Assembly: GCA_023435745.1 (NCBI GenBank)
Contig: JAEZMD010000021.1
Location: 42,427 to 106,426, forward strand
Reading direction: 5' to 3'
Source of the DNA: Bacillota bacterium
GTDB lineage: Bacteria > Bacillota > Clostridia > Acetivibrionales > DTU013
DNA length: 64,000 bases
Shown here piece after piece: positions 1-8,807 of the stretch (position 1 is its first letter; every line of letters starts with the position of its first letter). The position numbers were made by a program, and so were the translations under genes. The notes beneath the pieces are model-generated. The model did no database searches. It was given only the letters and a program-made list of their open reading frames with translations, and was not told where the DNA came from.

Positions 1-1264
1 CCCTCCATCCCCAGTTACAGTTATTATCAATGGGATATTTTGCTGTGTCTGCAAGAGGCTTTATCTTTCCGCCGGCGGTTTTTTCATAATGAATCCCCTC
101 AATCCCATACATGGTAAGGTCGGCATATCTCTCATCGTTCCTCATCAGATCAAGGAAACTCAATGCTCTTTCAGGATATCTGCTGTTTGCGTTGATGCCC
201 ATTCCATTCTGAATATAGGGCTTGACCGCAACCCCTCCGCCGTTCATCCCATCATAGACTCGCACATCCCACTGCGGATGCAGCATGTTCACAGAGGCAT
301 AGGTCCCGTTGGCAGTAGCAAGATTCATGATCGCAGAGGCACTTTCACCATTTATGAAGGATTCCTTAGCGGACATCTTATTCACAAGTGCTCCCTTTGA
401 CCAGTATCCTCTGATTCTCCATTCCTTCATTTTCTTTGCGTATTCCAGAAATTCAGGCATTTCAATAATATTGATGATCCTGCCCGATCGCTTGTCACTT
501 AAGTCAAAAAAGTGGCTCAATTGCTGTGGTTCCAGCACTTCAAAATTATTCGGCGCTAGCACGCCAAATCTCAGCAGCGTGTCGAAGTCCATATCCGAGC
601 CTGTATCCAGCGGAATGATCTCCTGTTCATTTTTTGCCACCGCATCCAGATATTTTTCAAAATCATCCTGGTTCTTTATTTCCGAGATGCCGTATTTATC
701 CATCAGGTCGCCCCTGACCATATATACGTAGGAGTTCAGCTCCTTATAATTCATGGGAAGCATGTACACGCTGCCATTGACCTTTGCCTGCTCCCATGCA
801 TCCTCATACATGGAGGCTGCCGTCCTGGGTGCATATTGCGCCAGCATTTCCCCGGTAATCTCAAGGAACCCGCCCTTTGTAGCCTGACTGTTGTAATGGC
901 ACCAATTCGCCGTAAAGATCAGGTCGAAGTCATCCCCTGACGCAAAGGCAAGCGGGTATTTTTGCATATAGTCGCCCCATCCCATGAAGCTCACATCCAC
1001 AGTGGCATTTATGTCTTCCCTCAACAGAGCATTTAGCTTTTCATATACAAGATCAAAATCACTGTACTTGTCACCTATCAGGTACATCCTGAGCACGGCG
1101 TTCTCCGATGGACGAGGGTTTTCGGCAGCCACGGTTGTTACGGGCTGAGTCCTGTCGGGATTCCCTGTCTGTTTCGGGAGACTGCCGACGCAACCGGTGA
1201 ATAGGGAAATGGAAAAAATATTCAATGCAATCATCAAGCATAAGCTTTTCATCAGTCTTCTCAT
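1..1264 (-). CDS. Extracellular solute-binding lipoprotein (family 1), 3' end outside window
   Basis: The frame reads open on the minus strand from the ATG at 1264 to the window edge, about 421 residues, so the C-terminus is missing. An AAGGGAGGG Shine-Dalgarno precedes the start. The N-terminus is a lipoprotein signal: two Arg, a hydrophobic stretch and a lipobox LFTGC with the acylated Cys at residue 25. The body resembles the binding proteins of oligosaccharide ABC importers (YtcQ/LipO type): a DFDLIF motif after the first subdomain, then repeated aromatic positions suited to sugar binding. It would capture a carbohydrate outside the membrane and pass it to permeases lying beyond the window. 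It is divergent from a YesM-type kinase, a common pairing for such importers. The ligand cannot be read from sequence. Confidence 0.85.
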   Translation of the reverse strand, partial: MRRLMKSLCLMIALNIFSISLFTGCVGSLPKQTGNPDRTQPVTTVAAENPRPSENAVLRMYLIGDKYSDFDLVYEKLNALLREDINATVDVSFMGWGDYMQKYPLAFASGDDFDLIFTANWCHYNSQATKGGFLEITGEMLAQYAPRTAASMYEDAWEQAKVNGSVYMLPMNYKELNSYVYMVRGDLMDKYGISEIKNQDDFEKYLDAVAKNEQEIIPLDTGSDMDFDTLLRFGVLAPNNFEVLEPQQLSHFFDLSDKRSGRIINIIEMPEFLEYAKKMKEWRIRGYWSKGALVNKMSAKESFINGESASAIMNLATANGTYASVNMLHPQWDVRVYDGMNGGGVAVKPYIQNGMGINANSRYPERALSFLDLMRNDERYADLTMYGIEGIHYEKTAGGKIKPLADTAKYPIDNNCNWGWR

Positions 1265-1421
1265 CGAAAGCCCTCCCTTACATCCATTCTTATTGTAAAA
1301 GAGATTACCCACCCTTTCAAGTATTAGAACAATTTTTGACCAGGCGGCTGCATTGGTTCTTAACCGGACATCCGCGTGGTTCATAATGGACAAAGCGTCA
1401 ATCCTATATTATACTTGTGTC

Positions 1422-3230
1422 ATGATAAAAGGAATCAAAAAATTACTAATACAATTCTCCAATAATCTTAAGTTCAGAACTAAACTTATGCTATCCTATT
1501 GTATTTTTATCATCCTACCTCTGGGGCTTCTCACTTTTATTTCTTACAATCAGGTGTCCCGGACAATCGAAGACCTGGTGCTTTATTCGGCCAAACAGAA
1601 TTTCGAACAGACTTCCTCCTTTTTAAACTACAAAATGAGTAAAATCATTAATATTTCCGATATTATTTCTGTAGACCGGAATTTAACCGACATACTTACA
1701 ACGCCGTTAGAGGGTTACGGCTATGCGGAGCAGATCCAGGATGCACAGGATCTGAACACGCTATACCTGTCACCCTACCAGAATGACGAGGACGTGTACC
1801 GGATCAGGCTGTATGTCCGGGATACCCTCATATACTCACAGGAACGTGTTAACCTGTTTAGCATGGCTGATATTGAGGATTCCCAATGGTATAAGCTTCT
1901 GATTTCACGCAGGGACAAAATTCTCTGGTGTCCGGGTTCGTATTTCGCCGGTGAGGCCTACGAAACAGTCAACGTCGTGTCTGCGGCCAGAATGATCCGG
2001 GACCCTAATTACTATAACAAAATCATCGGCATCTTCAGGATTGATCTGCACGAGAGCAATCTGAAGGAGATAGTCGGCAAGGCGAATGCCACACAAAAGG
2101 GAGTTGCTTATCTTCAAAACACGGAGGGCGAGATCATTATAAGCTCGGATGACGCTAAAATGAAGACCTTCCGTGTGGATCCCTCATTTGCGCCTGACCT
2201 TTCCGGAAACGACAGCATCTGGCAGGACACAACGCGAAACAGCAACAGGCTGCTGATCGGCAGCAAAAATATAACCGGAACGAACTGGAGACTCGTTACC
2301 ATCCTCCCATATGAAGAAATACTCTCTACCGGTAATACCATTCGCAGCCAGATGCTTGTCCTGCTGTTTGGATTGACCACTCTGGCTTATGTGCTTGCTT
2401 TTTACATCTCCGGCTCAAATACCAAAAGGATCCGCCATCTGATCAAAAAGATGCGCAAAGCACAGGCAGGCGACCTCGAAGTGATATCCATCCCCGCCAG
2501 CAAAGACGAGATCGGCGAGCTGATGGAAAACTTTAATTTCATGATACACAGGATTAAGCTCCTCATCGAAGAGCAGTACAAATCCGGTCAGGAGCTCAAG
2601 AGTGTTGAACTCAAAGCTCTGCAGGCACAAATCAATCCTCACTTTTTGTATAATACCCTTGATCTGATCAACTGGACTGCTATCAAGCAAAAAGTCCCTG
2701 AGATCTCATCCCTTGTGCAATCCCTGTCCAAGTTCTATAAGCTAAGTCTGAACAAGGGAAGGGACATTGTTCCGATTTCCGATGAAATACAGCACGTAAA
2801 GCTCTATGTTGACATACAGAACAGAAGATTTGAAAACAAAATTCATCTGCACATTGATATTGTTGAAAATATTCTCGAATGCAGCATCCTCAAAACGATC
2901 CTTCAGCCCATCGTAGAAAATTCGATCATGCACGGCATTCTGGAAAAGGAAGATCAGGCAGGGAATATCAGCATCTGCGCCACGCTGGACCAGGGCGTCA
3001 TTCTCATTAAGGTATGTGATGACGGAGTCGGCATCAGCGAGGAATCGGTAACTGATGTTCTGAATACGAACCCCGATGAAAGCCACGGCTATGGTGTCGG
3101 GAACATCAACAACCGGTTGCAGCTTTATTATGGCAAGGGCTATGGCCTGACCTTCACCAGTGAACCCGGGAAGGGCACTCAGGTCGAAATCCGCATCCCT
3201 GCGGTGAGGAATGAGGGTACTGAGGGATAG
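1422..3230 (+). CDS. YesM-family sensor histidine kinase
   Basis: Membrane sensor kinase of the YesM (HisKA_7TM-less, PF06580) type. Order: transmembrane helix near the N-terminus (LMLSYCIFIILPLG), a large extracellular sensor region of about 260 residues, a second helix, HAMP linker, dimerisation and phosphoacceptor region with NPHFLYNTLD (His407 counting from 1422) and a HATPase domain with N box VENSIMHG, G1 box DDGVGIS and G2 box GYGVGNINNRL. I chose the ATG at 1422 because it puts a short basic leader before helix 1; the frame stays open to a TTG at 1353, and neither start has a clear ribosome binding site. It is divergent from a sugar-binding lipoprotein. The usual YesN response regulator is not next to it: the next gene is convergent galE. 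The AraC protein at 4385 has no receiver domain and cannot substitute. Confidence 0.9.
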   Translation: MIKGIKKLLIQFSNNLKFRTKLMLSYCIFIILPLGLLTFISYNQVSRTIEDLVLYSAKQNFEQTSSFLNYKMSKIINISDIISVDRNLTDILTTPLEGYGYAEQIQDAQDLNTLYLSPYQNDEDVYRIRLYVRDTLIYSQERVNLFSMADIEDSQWYKLLISRRDKILWCPGSYFAGEAYETVNVVSAARMIRDPNYYNKIIGIFRIDLHESNLKEIVGKANATQKGVAYLQNTEGEIIISSDDAKMKTFRVDPSFAPDLSGNDSIWQDTTRNSNRLLIGSKNITGTNWRLVTILPYEEILSTGNTIRSQMLVLLFGLTTLAYVLAFYISGSNTKRIRHLIKKMRKAQAGDLEVISIPASKDEIGELMENFNFMIHRIKLLIEEQYKSGQELKSVELKALQAQINPHFLYNTLDLINWTAIKQKVPEISSLVQSLSKFYKLSLNKGRDIVPISDEIQHVKLYVDIQNRRFENKIHLHIDIVENILECSILKTILQPIVENSIMHGILEKEDQAGNISICATLDQGVILIKVCDDGVGISEESVTDVLNTNPDESHGYGVGNINNRLQLYYGKGYGLTFTSEPGKGTQVEIRIPAVRNEGTEG

Positions 3231-3251
3231 CCTTAGCGTTCCCCGCTTCGC

Positions 3252-4238
3252 CTAGTCCTTATACCCGTTCGGATGGTTTTTGTGCCATTGCCACGCCGTC
3301 TCAATGATTTTTGACAAATCACTGTATTTCGGCTCCCACATCAGCACATTGCGAATTCGTTTTGAAGAGGCTACAAGCACCGCCGGATCGCCAGCTCTTC
3401 TTGGTCCTTTGACTTCCTTGATATCCACGCCGGTAACCTCTCTGGCTGTCTTTATAACCTCCTTTACGGAAAAACCCGTGCCATTGCCAAGGTTGAAAAT
3501 ATTACTTCCGCTTCCCGCCCTGAGGCTTCGCAGCGCAAGTATATGAGCCGTTGCCAGATCCGTGACATGTATATAGTCCCTGACACAGCTTCCGTCAGGC
3601 GTATTATAATCCTCTCCGAATACCTGGACCGAGTCTCTTTGCCCAAGTGCCGCCTGCAGTACAATAGGGATCAGATGGGTCTCCGGCCTGTGGTCCTCAC
3701 CGATCATCCCGCTGACATGGGCTCCTGCCGCATTGAAATAGCGCAGTGATATATATTTGATGCCATATGCCTGGTCGGCCCATTTTAATGCCTTTTCCAC
3801 AGACAGCTTCGTCTCGCCGTATGGATTTGTCGGAAAAGTTCTGTCCGACTCAAGAATGGGCGTGTTTTCCGGTTCGCCGTATGTTGCCGCCGTAGAAGAG
3901 AACACCAGCCTTTTCACACCATATTCATTCATTTTCCCCAGCAGGCGGAATGCCGACACCATATTATTATTGTAATACTTTAGTGGATCCGCTACGCTTT
4001 CTCCCACAAGAGAGTCAGCTGCAAAATGAACGACTTCATCGATTTGGTTTTCCTTGAAAACGTTGTCCAGGAAAGCCTCATCCCGCAGGTCGCCCTGATA
4101 GAACCTTCCTCCCTGGATCGCACTCCTGTGTCCCTTTTGCAAATTGTCAACGATGACAACTTCCTCGTTCTCCGCCAGAAGCTCCCATGCGGTGTGACTT
4201 CCGATATATCCCGCTCCGCCGGTTACCAATGTTGCCAT
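3252..4238 (-). CDS. galE: UDP-glucose 4-epimerase
   Basis: Short-chain dehydrogenase-type epimerase interconverting UDP-glucose and UDP-galactose in the cytoplasm (Leloir pathway and wall-precursor supply). Visible: NAD-binding glycine motif VTGGAGYIGSH at the extreme N-terminus, DNLQKG of the second strand, SSTAATYGE with the catalytic Ser/Thr, YGETK catalytic Tyr/Lys, and RYFNAAGAH of the substrate pocket. Length of 328 residues is normal. The start is the ATG at 4238, seven bases after GGGAGGT; a GTG three codons upstream sits inside the Shine-Dalgarno and is unlikely. It is convergent with the YesM kinase and divergent from the AraC regulator. The surrounding galactosidases make a role in galactose use plausible. 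Confidence 0.95.
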   Translation of the reverse strand: MATLVTGGAGYIGSHTAWELLAENEEVVIVDNLQKGHRSAIQGGRFYQGDLRDEAFLDNVFKENQIDEVVHFAADSLVGESVADPLKYYNNNMVSAFRLLGKMNEYGVKRLVFSSTAATYGEPENTPILESDRTFPTNPYGETKLSVEKALKWADQAYGIKYISLRYFNAAGAHVSGMIGEDHRPETHLIPIVLQAALGQRDSVQVFGEDYNTPDGSCVRDYIHVTDLATAHILALRSLRAGSGSNIFNLGNGTGFSVKEVIKTAREVTGVDIKEVKGPRRAGDPAVLVASSKRIRNVLMWEPKYSDLSKIIETAWQWHKNHPNGYKD

Positions 4239-4384
4239 GATTCGCACCTCCCATCATTTTCTGCCTCACATCTATATTACCCTATTATGTGATGAAGTAA
4301 AATGTCCGAATGTTATTAGTATATGTTATAATGTTGAAAGGACGGAAAGAGGCGCTAAATGCCGAAGCAGAGTGAGGTAGCGTT

Positions 4385-5230
4385 ATGCTTGAGAAAATGT
4401 ACATCGACGAGACCAGTCATACTGACCTGAACCTGTACCGTTGTGGCATCGAAGACTGCAAAAGCGGTCATTCATGGGGTCCGGCCATCAGAGACCACTA
4501 CATCATCCATTACATTCTCGGCGGAAAAGGCTCCTTTACCGTGGGAGAAACCACTTATCAGCTTGGCAAAGATGACGGTTTTTTAATATGCCCCGGTTTG
4601 GTAGTTTATTACGAAGCCGATGCCACTGACCCCTGGAGCTATGGATGGGTAGGCTTCAACGGCTTCAAAGCCCCCGTTTATCTGAAACAGGCCGGGCTTG
4701 ATAACCAGAATCCTGTCTTTCGATATGAGAAGGATCATTTCCTGAAGGAGTGCCTGATCAGTATGATCAACACAAAGCAGCTAGCCAGGGGCAAAGAAAT
4801 CAGGCTTATCGGGCTTTTATACGAGTTCCTCTCACAGTTGGTCGAAATGACTGACAATAATCCTCTTGAAAAGGATAATCGGAAAGAGGAGTATGTCAGA
4901 AAAGCACTGGAGTATATCAGAATGAATTATTCCAGGAAAATAGCGATCTCTGAAATCGCGCATCAGATTGGTCTGGACCGCAGTTATCTGTATTCTCTTT
5001 TTCAGGTATATGTAAATACATCCCCGCAGGATTATCTGATCCGATTCAGAATGGAAAAGGCCTGCGAACTGTTGCAGACCACATCGCTGAGCGTCGGCAG
5101 TATCGCATGCTCCGTCGGTTATGAGGATCCCCTTTTATTCTCGAAGGTGTTTAAAAAGGCAAAAGGCCTGTCCCCAAGAGAATACAGAAAGGCCTGTCTG
5201 AATCAGGATATCAGCATCAGACAGACCTGA
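4385..5230 (+). CDS. AraC-family transcriptional regulator with cupin sensor domain
   Basis: 281 residues. N-terminal AraC-type sugar-binding cupin (about 25-140: YIIHYILGGKGSFTVG, then GWVGFNG) and C-terminal double helix-turn-helix (about 180-275: ISEIAHQIGLDRSYLYSLF, then VGSIACSVGYEDPLLFSKVF, ending GLSPREYRK). Such one-component regulators bind a sugar through the cupin and activate or repress nearby carbohydrate genes. The gene is divergent from galE, with a TATAAT-like hexamer at about 4327 in the gap. The closest targets by position are galE and itself. The effector is unknown. Confidence 0.88.
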   Translation: MLEKMYIDETSHTDLNLYRCGIEDCKSGHSWGPAIRDHYIIHYILGGKGSFTVGETTYQLGKDDGFLICPGLVVYYEADATDPWSYGWVGFNGFKAPVYLKQAGLDNQNPVFRYEKDHFLKECLISMINTKQLARGKEIRLIGLLYEFLSQLVEMTDNNPLEKDNRKEEYVRKALEYIRMNYSRKIAISEIAHQIGLDRSYLYSLFQVYVNTSPQDYLIRFRMEKACELLQTTSLSVGSIACSVGYEDPLLFSKVFKKAKGLSPREYRKACLNQDISIRQT

Positions 5231-5250
5231 AAATCAATGCCGCACTGTTC

Positions 5251-5463
5251 CTACTTTACATCATAGCCCTGGTCTTCGATTGTACCACGTATGATATCGA
5301 GTTCCACCTTGTCAGGGTCATACTCAACGATAACTTTTTTCGTTTCCAGGTCCACTATTACACTGTCTACACCGTTCAAGGCGCCTACTGCTTTTTTTAC
5401 GGTGTTTTCACAATGGCTGCAGGACATTCCTTCAACATTGATCGCTTTTGTTTCCGTAGACAT
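5251..5463 (-). CDS. Heavy-metal-associated domain protein, CopZ-like
   Basis: Seventy-residue single HMA domain with the metal motif GMSCSHC near residues 12-18 and a ferredoxin-like fold pattern (EGMSC, then VIVDLETKKVIVEYDP). These small cytoplasmic proteins bind Cu(I) or similar ions through the CxxC pair and hand them to a P-type ATPase or repressor. No such ATPase is adjacent in this window. The start is the ATG at 5463, placed five bases after GGAGG; an in-frame TTG four codons upstream overlaps that Shine-Dalgarno and is rejected. It is convergent with the AraC gene. Confidence 0.9.
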   Translation of the reverse strand: MSTETKAINVEGMSCSHCENTVKKAVGALNGVDSVIVDLETKKVIVEYDPDKVELDIIRGTIEDQGYDVK

Positions 5464-5530
5464 AAAATCCTCCAATGAATGAAATGTATATTACTCAATT
5501 GCAATCATAGCCCGGTAATTGGGCATCGTT

Positions 5531-5563
5531 AAAAAATAACTTCCCCTAATCTTTTCCGGGGAA
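5531..5563 (-). terminator. Rho-independent terminator of the NMT1-type ABC operon
   Basis: On the minus strand TTCCCC (5563-5558) pairs with GGGGAA (5546-5541) across an 11-base loop and is followed by a T-rich tail (GTTATTTTTT, 5540-5531). It lies downstream of the solute-binding gene that ends the importer operon and before the CopZ-like gene. The rest of 5464-5676 contains two further weak inverted repeats and no gene. Confidence 0.55.
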
Positions 5564-5676
5564 CTACACTAACCGCTCCATTCCCCACAAAAGAAGCGGA
5601 AGTAATTTTTTATTCGAGCCTTGGCTGTATCATAATTACCCAGGCTATGAATTTTTAAACTGCATTTTCTATTGTA

Positions 5677-6684
5677 CTACTTCCTTTTCATTTTTTCCAT
5701 TGCTTTTTTTGCATATGTATTATCAACCAGCTTTTCATAAGGAGCTTCCTGTTCCAGTTCTCCCGCGGACCTCATAACCTCCTGAAGCAGTTCAAGCCAT
5801 TCCTTTTTCATGATTGGGTCAGTGCACCAGGTATCCTGCTCCTTGTACCTTTTTACAACCATTGTCAGCAGTTCCTCATCAGAGTCGGGGAACGAGGGCT
5901 TGAGCACCTCCGCCACCTCCTTCGGCGTATGGGAATCCACCCAGATCTGACCGCGATAGATGGCATTGGTAAACTTCTGCACGATCCCGGGATTTTTCTT
6001 CATATAACTCTTATTTGCATAATATGCGGTATAGGGAATCTCTCCGCTGTCTTTTCCCACCGATGCTACGATCGTCCCCCTGCCTTCTCTCTCAAGCATC
6101 GATGCCACCGGTTCAAAAAGTGTTACATAATCCCCGCTTCCTCCTGTAAACGCTCCTCCCATCAATGCGAACTGAACGCTGGTATCCACTGTAACGTCCT
6201 TTCCCGGTTCCATGCCGTATTTCTTTAGTACATATTCAAGCGTCATTTCCGGAACGCCGCCCTTTCTTCCCCCAATTATGGTCTTCCCCTTGACATTGCT
6301 CCACTTGAAATCAGGCTCCGGTTCTCTTCCTACCAAAAAGGAGCCATCCCGTTTTGTTAACTGGGCAAATACGACCGCATAGTCCTCTTTTCCCTCATTA
6401 TAGACGTAGATGGCGGCTTCAGGTCCTGAAAATCCGATATCCGCCTGTCCTGACAGAACTGCCGTCATTACCTTGTCGGCGCCCTGACCGTTGATCAGTT
6501 CTATGGAAAGTCCCTCTTCCTCGAAATAGCCCAGGTTCAGCGCTGCATATTGCGGCGCATAAAAAATGGAATGTGTGACCTCACTGAGCCTTACCGTAAT
6601 CACGTCCTTTTCCCCGCATGCCGTAAAAGCCATAGACAGGCATATAATCAGTATTGCGGATACCAGCATTTTTATAAACTTCAT
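5677..6684 (-). CDS. ABC importer substrate-binding lipoprotein, NMT1/SsuA type
   Basis: About 335 residues. Lipoprotein signal with FTAC lipobox (Cys23), then an NMT1/THI5-like fold: SIFYAPQYAALNLGYFEEEG, QADIGFSGPEA and GRKGGVPEMTLEYVL are typical of binding proteins for sulfonates, nitrate, bicarbonate, taurine or thiamine precursors. The start is the ATG at 6684, eight bases after GGGAGGGAG; upstream in-frame codons overlap that site. It is the third gene of an ATPase-permease-binding protein operon transcribed leftward and followed by a terminator. No thiamine riboswitch or sulfur gene is nearby, so the substrate cannot be assigned. Confidence 0.9.
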   Translation of the reverse strand: MKFIKMLVSAILIICLSMAFTACGEKDVITVRLSEVTHSIFYAPQYAALNLGYFEEEGLSIELINGQGADKVMTAVLSGQADIGFSGPEAAIYVYNEGKEDYAVVFAQLTKRDGSFLVGREPEPDFKWSNVKGKTIIGGRKGGVPEMTLEYVLKKYGMEPGKDVTVDTSVQFALMGGAFTGGSGDYVTLFEPVASMLEREGRGTIVASVGKDSGEIPYTAYYANKSYMKKNPGIVQKFTNAIYRGQIWVDSHTPKEVAEVLKPSFPDSDEELLTMVVKRYKEQDTWCTDPIMKKEWLELLQEVMRSAGELEQEAPYEKLVDNTYAKKAMEKMKRK

Positions 6685-6725
6685 TGTCTTGCTCCCTCCC
6701 ATCTGTACCATTTTATTGTTTAAAT

Positions 6726-7619
6726 TTACATATCCCTGGTCAAGGTATGTCTGCCATTTTTCATCATCAGTTTCTCAAAATATACGACCCCCTGATACAT
6801 CAGCGCAGCAGCCACGGCCAGGATCAATACGGTCGTCATGACAAGATCAAGTTGGAAAACCTGGCCTCCGTACACGATGAGATAGCCCAGGCCCGCTTTT
6901 GACACCAGAAATTCTCCGACAATGACGCCAACCCACGATAATCCCACGTTGATTTTAAGAGCATTAATAATTACCGGAAGGCTGGACGGGAGAACCACCT
7001 TGGTAAGCACCTGTAACCGTTTTGCGCCGAAGGTCCGCACCAGCTTGATCTTATCCTGATCAGTCGCCAAAAATCCGTTCAGCACCTCCAGAACAGTTAC
7101 AATCATGGAGATAGCCAGCGCCATCACAATAATTGATGCGGCTCCGGCTCCTATCCAGACAATGAAGATCGGACCAAGAGCTATTTTGGGAAGACTGTTC
7201 AGTATGACCAGATATGGTTCCAGCGTTTTTGCCAAAAATTCGGACCACCACAGAATAATTGCCGCAACCGTTCCGACAATTGTCCCGAGCAGAAACCCGA
7301 CAATTGTTTCAAAACAGGTAACACCCGTATGGTAAAACAGATCTCCTTCCCGATACAGGTTTACCAGCGTTTTCAGAACTCTTGACGGCTGGCTTGTGAT
7401 AAAAGGATCGATGATTTTCAACTCAGCCATAATCTCCCATAGAAGAAAAAACGCAATCAGAATAAAAAATCGAGCTGCAAAAATTAAAATTTTACGATGT
7501 CTGACCTTTTTCAGAAACTCCCGGTGCTCTTTTGAGAACATGGGTTCATGGCTCCCTTTTGAAATCATGAACTTTCGGTACTCTTTTGAAATCATGAACT
7601 TCTTTTTATACATGTACAT
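6726..7619 (-). CDS. ABC transporter permease, SsuC/ThiX type
   Basis: 297-residue inner-membrane permease with about six membrane helices and the BPD_transp_1 domain; the coupling-helix region reads VRTFGAKRLQVLTKVVLPSSLPVI, split here as EAA-like motif GAKRLQVLTKVVLPSSLP. The ATG at 7619 overlaps the last 14 bases of the ATPase gene, and GGAAGG inside that gene can serve as ribosome binding site, so the two are translationally coupled. The first 35 residues are unusual: three copies of a basic K(F)MISK-type segment precede the first helix (see the repeat at 7518-7601), and homologous permeases normally start just before that helix. Confidence 0.92.
   Translation of the reverse strand: MYMYKKKFMISKEYRKFMISKGSHEPMFSKEHREFLKKVRHRKILIFAARFFILIAFFLLWEIMAELKIIDPFITSQPSRVLKTLVNLYREGDLFYHTGVTCFETIVGFLLGTIVGTVAAIILWWSEFLAKTLEPYLVILNSLPKIALGPIFIVWIGAGAASIIVMALAISMIVTVLEVLNGFLATDQDKIKLVRTFGAKRLQVLTKVVLPSSLPVIINALKINVGLSWVGVIVGEFLVSKAGLGYLIVYGGQVFQLDLVMTTVLILAVAAALMYQGVVYFEKLMMKNGRHTLTRDM
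7518..7601 (-). repeat. Three tandem imperfect 27-30 bp repeats encoding the permease N-terminus
   Basis: In coding sense two units share AAGTTCATGATTTCAAAAG at 27-base spacing, and a third diverged unit keeps ATGTTCTCAAAAGAGCACCG. They encode FMISKEYRK, FMISKGSHEP and MFSKEHREF. All stay in frame and each unit contains an ATG, so the real start could lie at any of them. Confidence 0.75.
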
Positions 7620-8373
7620 CGAGATCCTTCCATATCCAGTTGAAATATCGCCTGAATTCGGGTGCTTCTCTGGAATTCATCGGCGTCCTGTTTACGCAGC
7701 TAAGTTTAATGTCGTAAATGCTTTTTATAGTTCCGGGTCTTTTTGTCAAAACTACCGTCCGGTCAGCCATGCTTATACTTTCAGCAATATCATGGGTCAC
7801 CAGTATGGCTGTTTTGTTTTCTCTTTTAATAATGAGGTAGATGTCCTCCGCTACCGCCAATCGAGTCTGATAATCCAGCGCGGAAAAAGCCTCATCCAGC
7901 AACAGGATCTCAGGATTGACGGCAAGTGTCCTGATAAGGGCTGCACGTTGTCTCATTCCGCCGGAGAGCTGGTTTGGGTATTTGTCCTTGAACTCCGAAA
8001 GGCCATATGTATCAAGAAGCCGTAATACAGAAGCCTTTGTCCGTGCGCTCAGAGTCCGGGTGATTTCCAGCCCAAGCATTACATTTTCCAGAATGGTCCT
8101 CCATTCAAACAGATGATCCTTCTGAAGCATATACCCTACCTGGTTTGAGGGGCCGGTAATCCGCCTTCCTGCAATATCCACCTCTCCGCAGCTGGGCGAC
8201 AGGAGGCCGGCCAATAAGGATAAAAGCGTGGATTTACCGCACCCGCTGGGTCCGACGATGCTGACAAACTCTCCTTCCTCCACCGTCAGATCGATATTCT
8301 CCAGAGCCGTGATCTCCCCGTTTACCGAATGGTATTTCATGCCGAGATTATGTACCTGAACTGCCGCACCCAA
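7606..8373 (-). CDS. ABC transporter ATP-binding protein, SsuB/TauB type
   Basis: 255 residues. Walker A GPSGCGKS, Q-loop near GYMLQKDHLF, signature LSGGMRQR, Walker B ILLLDEAFSALD, switch His in LVTHDIAES. Energises the adjacent permease and NMT1-type binding protein. The start is a TTG at 8373, eight bases after GGAGG; no ATG fits. It is the first gene of the three-gene operon. The upstream leader shows no riboswitch that I recognise. Confidence 0.93.
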   Translation of the reverse strand: MGAAVQVHNLGMKYHSVNGEITALENIDLTVEEGEFVSIVGPSGCGKSTLLSLLAGLLSPSCGEVDIAGRRITGPSNQVGYMLQKDHLFEWRTILENVMLGLEITRTLSARTKASVLRLLDTYGLSEFKDKYPNQLSGGMRQRAALIRTLAVNPEILLLDEAFSALDYQTRLAVAEDIYLIIKRENKTAILVTHDIAESISMADRTVVLTKRPGTIKSIYDIKLSCVNRTPMNSREAPEFRRYFNWIWKDLDVHV

Positions 8374-8466
8374 TTTATCGTCCTCCGTGTCTTCATCCCT
8401 TGCTACACTATATGAAACACACAGGCGATTTGCTTTTGGTATGGGGAAAAATTAGGGGCGGCTGCG

Positions 8467-8577
8467 GTGAAAGCAGTAAAAGCGGTGAAAGCAGTGAAAG
8501 CAGTGAAAGCAGTGAAAGCAATAAAAGCTAAAAGCAGTGAAAGCAATAAAAGCTAAAAGCAGTGAAAACAGTGAAAG
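8467..8577. repeat. Degenerate 9-bp tandem repeat, unit GTGAAAGCA
   Basis: About twelve units of GTGAAAGCA and variants (GTAAAAGCG, ATAAAAGCT, shortened AAAAGCA) run across the gap between the ABC operon and the DUF3788 gene. One frame would read Val-Lys-Ala repeats for some 19 residues, but there is no start with a ribosome binding site. It is probably replication-slippage sequence. The whole 8374-8963 gap has no supported gene. Confidence 0.8.
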
Positions 8578-8596
8578 GTAAGTCTGTAAGTAAAAA

Positions 8597-8807
8597 TGTG
8601 CAAAAAATACGAAGTTGTTCATTTTAGGAAATCAAACAGTGAAAAATGAGCAAAAATTTCGATTGTGTTTAACTATCCGACAAAATCATACATAATATTT
8701 AAACACAACCGAAAATTTTACTCACCCGATAGCTTAAATCTGAACACAACCAAAATTTTCGCTCAGCCGACTGTTTATATCCGAACACGAATGGAATTTT
8801 TGCTCAG
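8597..8807. repeat. Array of five diverged about 25-bp units, two in one orientation and three inverted
   Basis: Units at 8597-8620 and 8645-8669 read ATGAGCAAAAATTTCGATTG-like on the plus strand; units at 8701-8725, 8742-8767 and 8783-8807 carry the reverse complement (core GAACACAACC, AAAATTTT, GCTCAG). Forward units are spaced 41 bp, reverse units about 48 bp. The change of orientation makes a large imperfect inverted repeat centred near 8685. Spacers are not conserved in length or sequence in the CRISPR manner. Confidence 0.65.

Noticed and set aside
4385..5230. YesN response regulator partner for the YesM kinase
   Set aside because: No receiver domain; the N-terminus is a cupin sugar-sensing domain.
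8374..8460. Thiamine (TPP) riboswitch before the NMT1-type importer
   Set aside because: None of the conserved TPP motifs is present in the leader.
8467..8545. Short Val-Lys-Ala repeat peptide
   Set aside because: No start codon with ribosome binding site in that frame and no conservation evidence; more likely slippage repeat.
8597..8807. CRISPR array
   Set aside because: Units are diverged, change orientation, and spacers are neither constant in length nor unique in the usual way; no cas genes.
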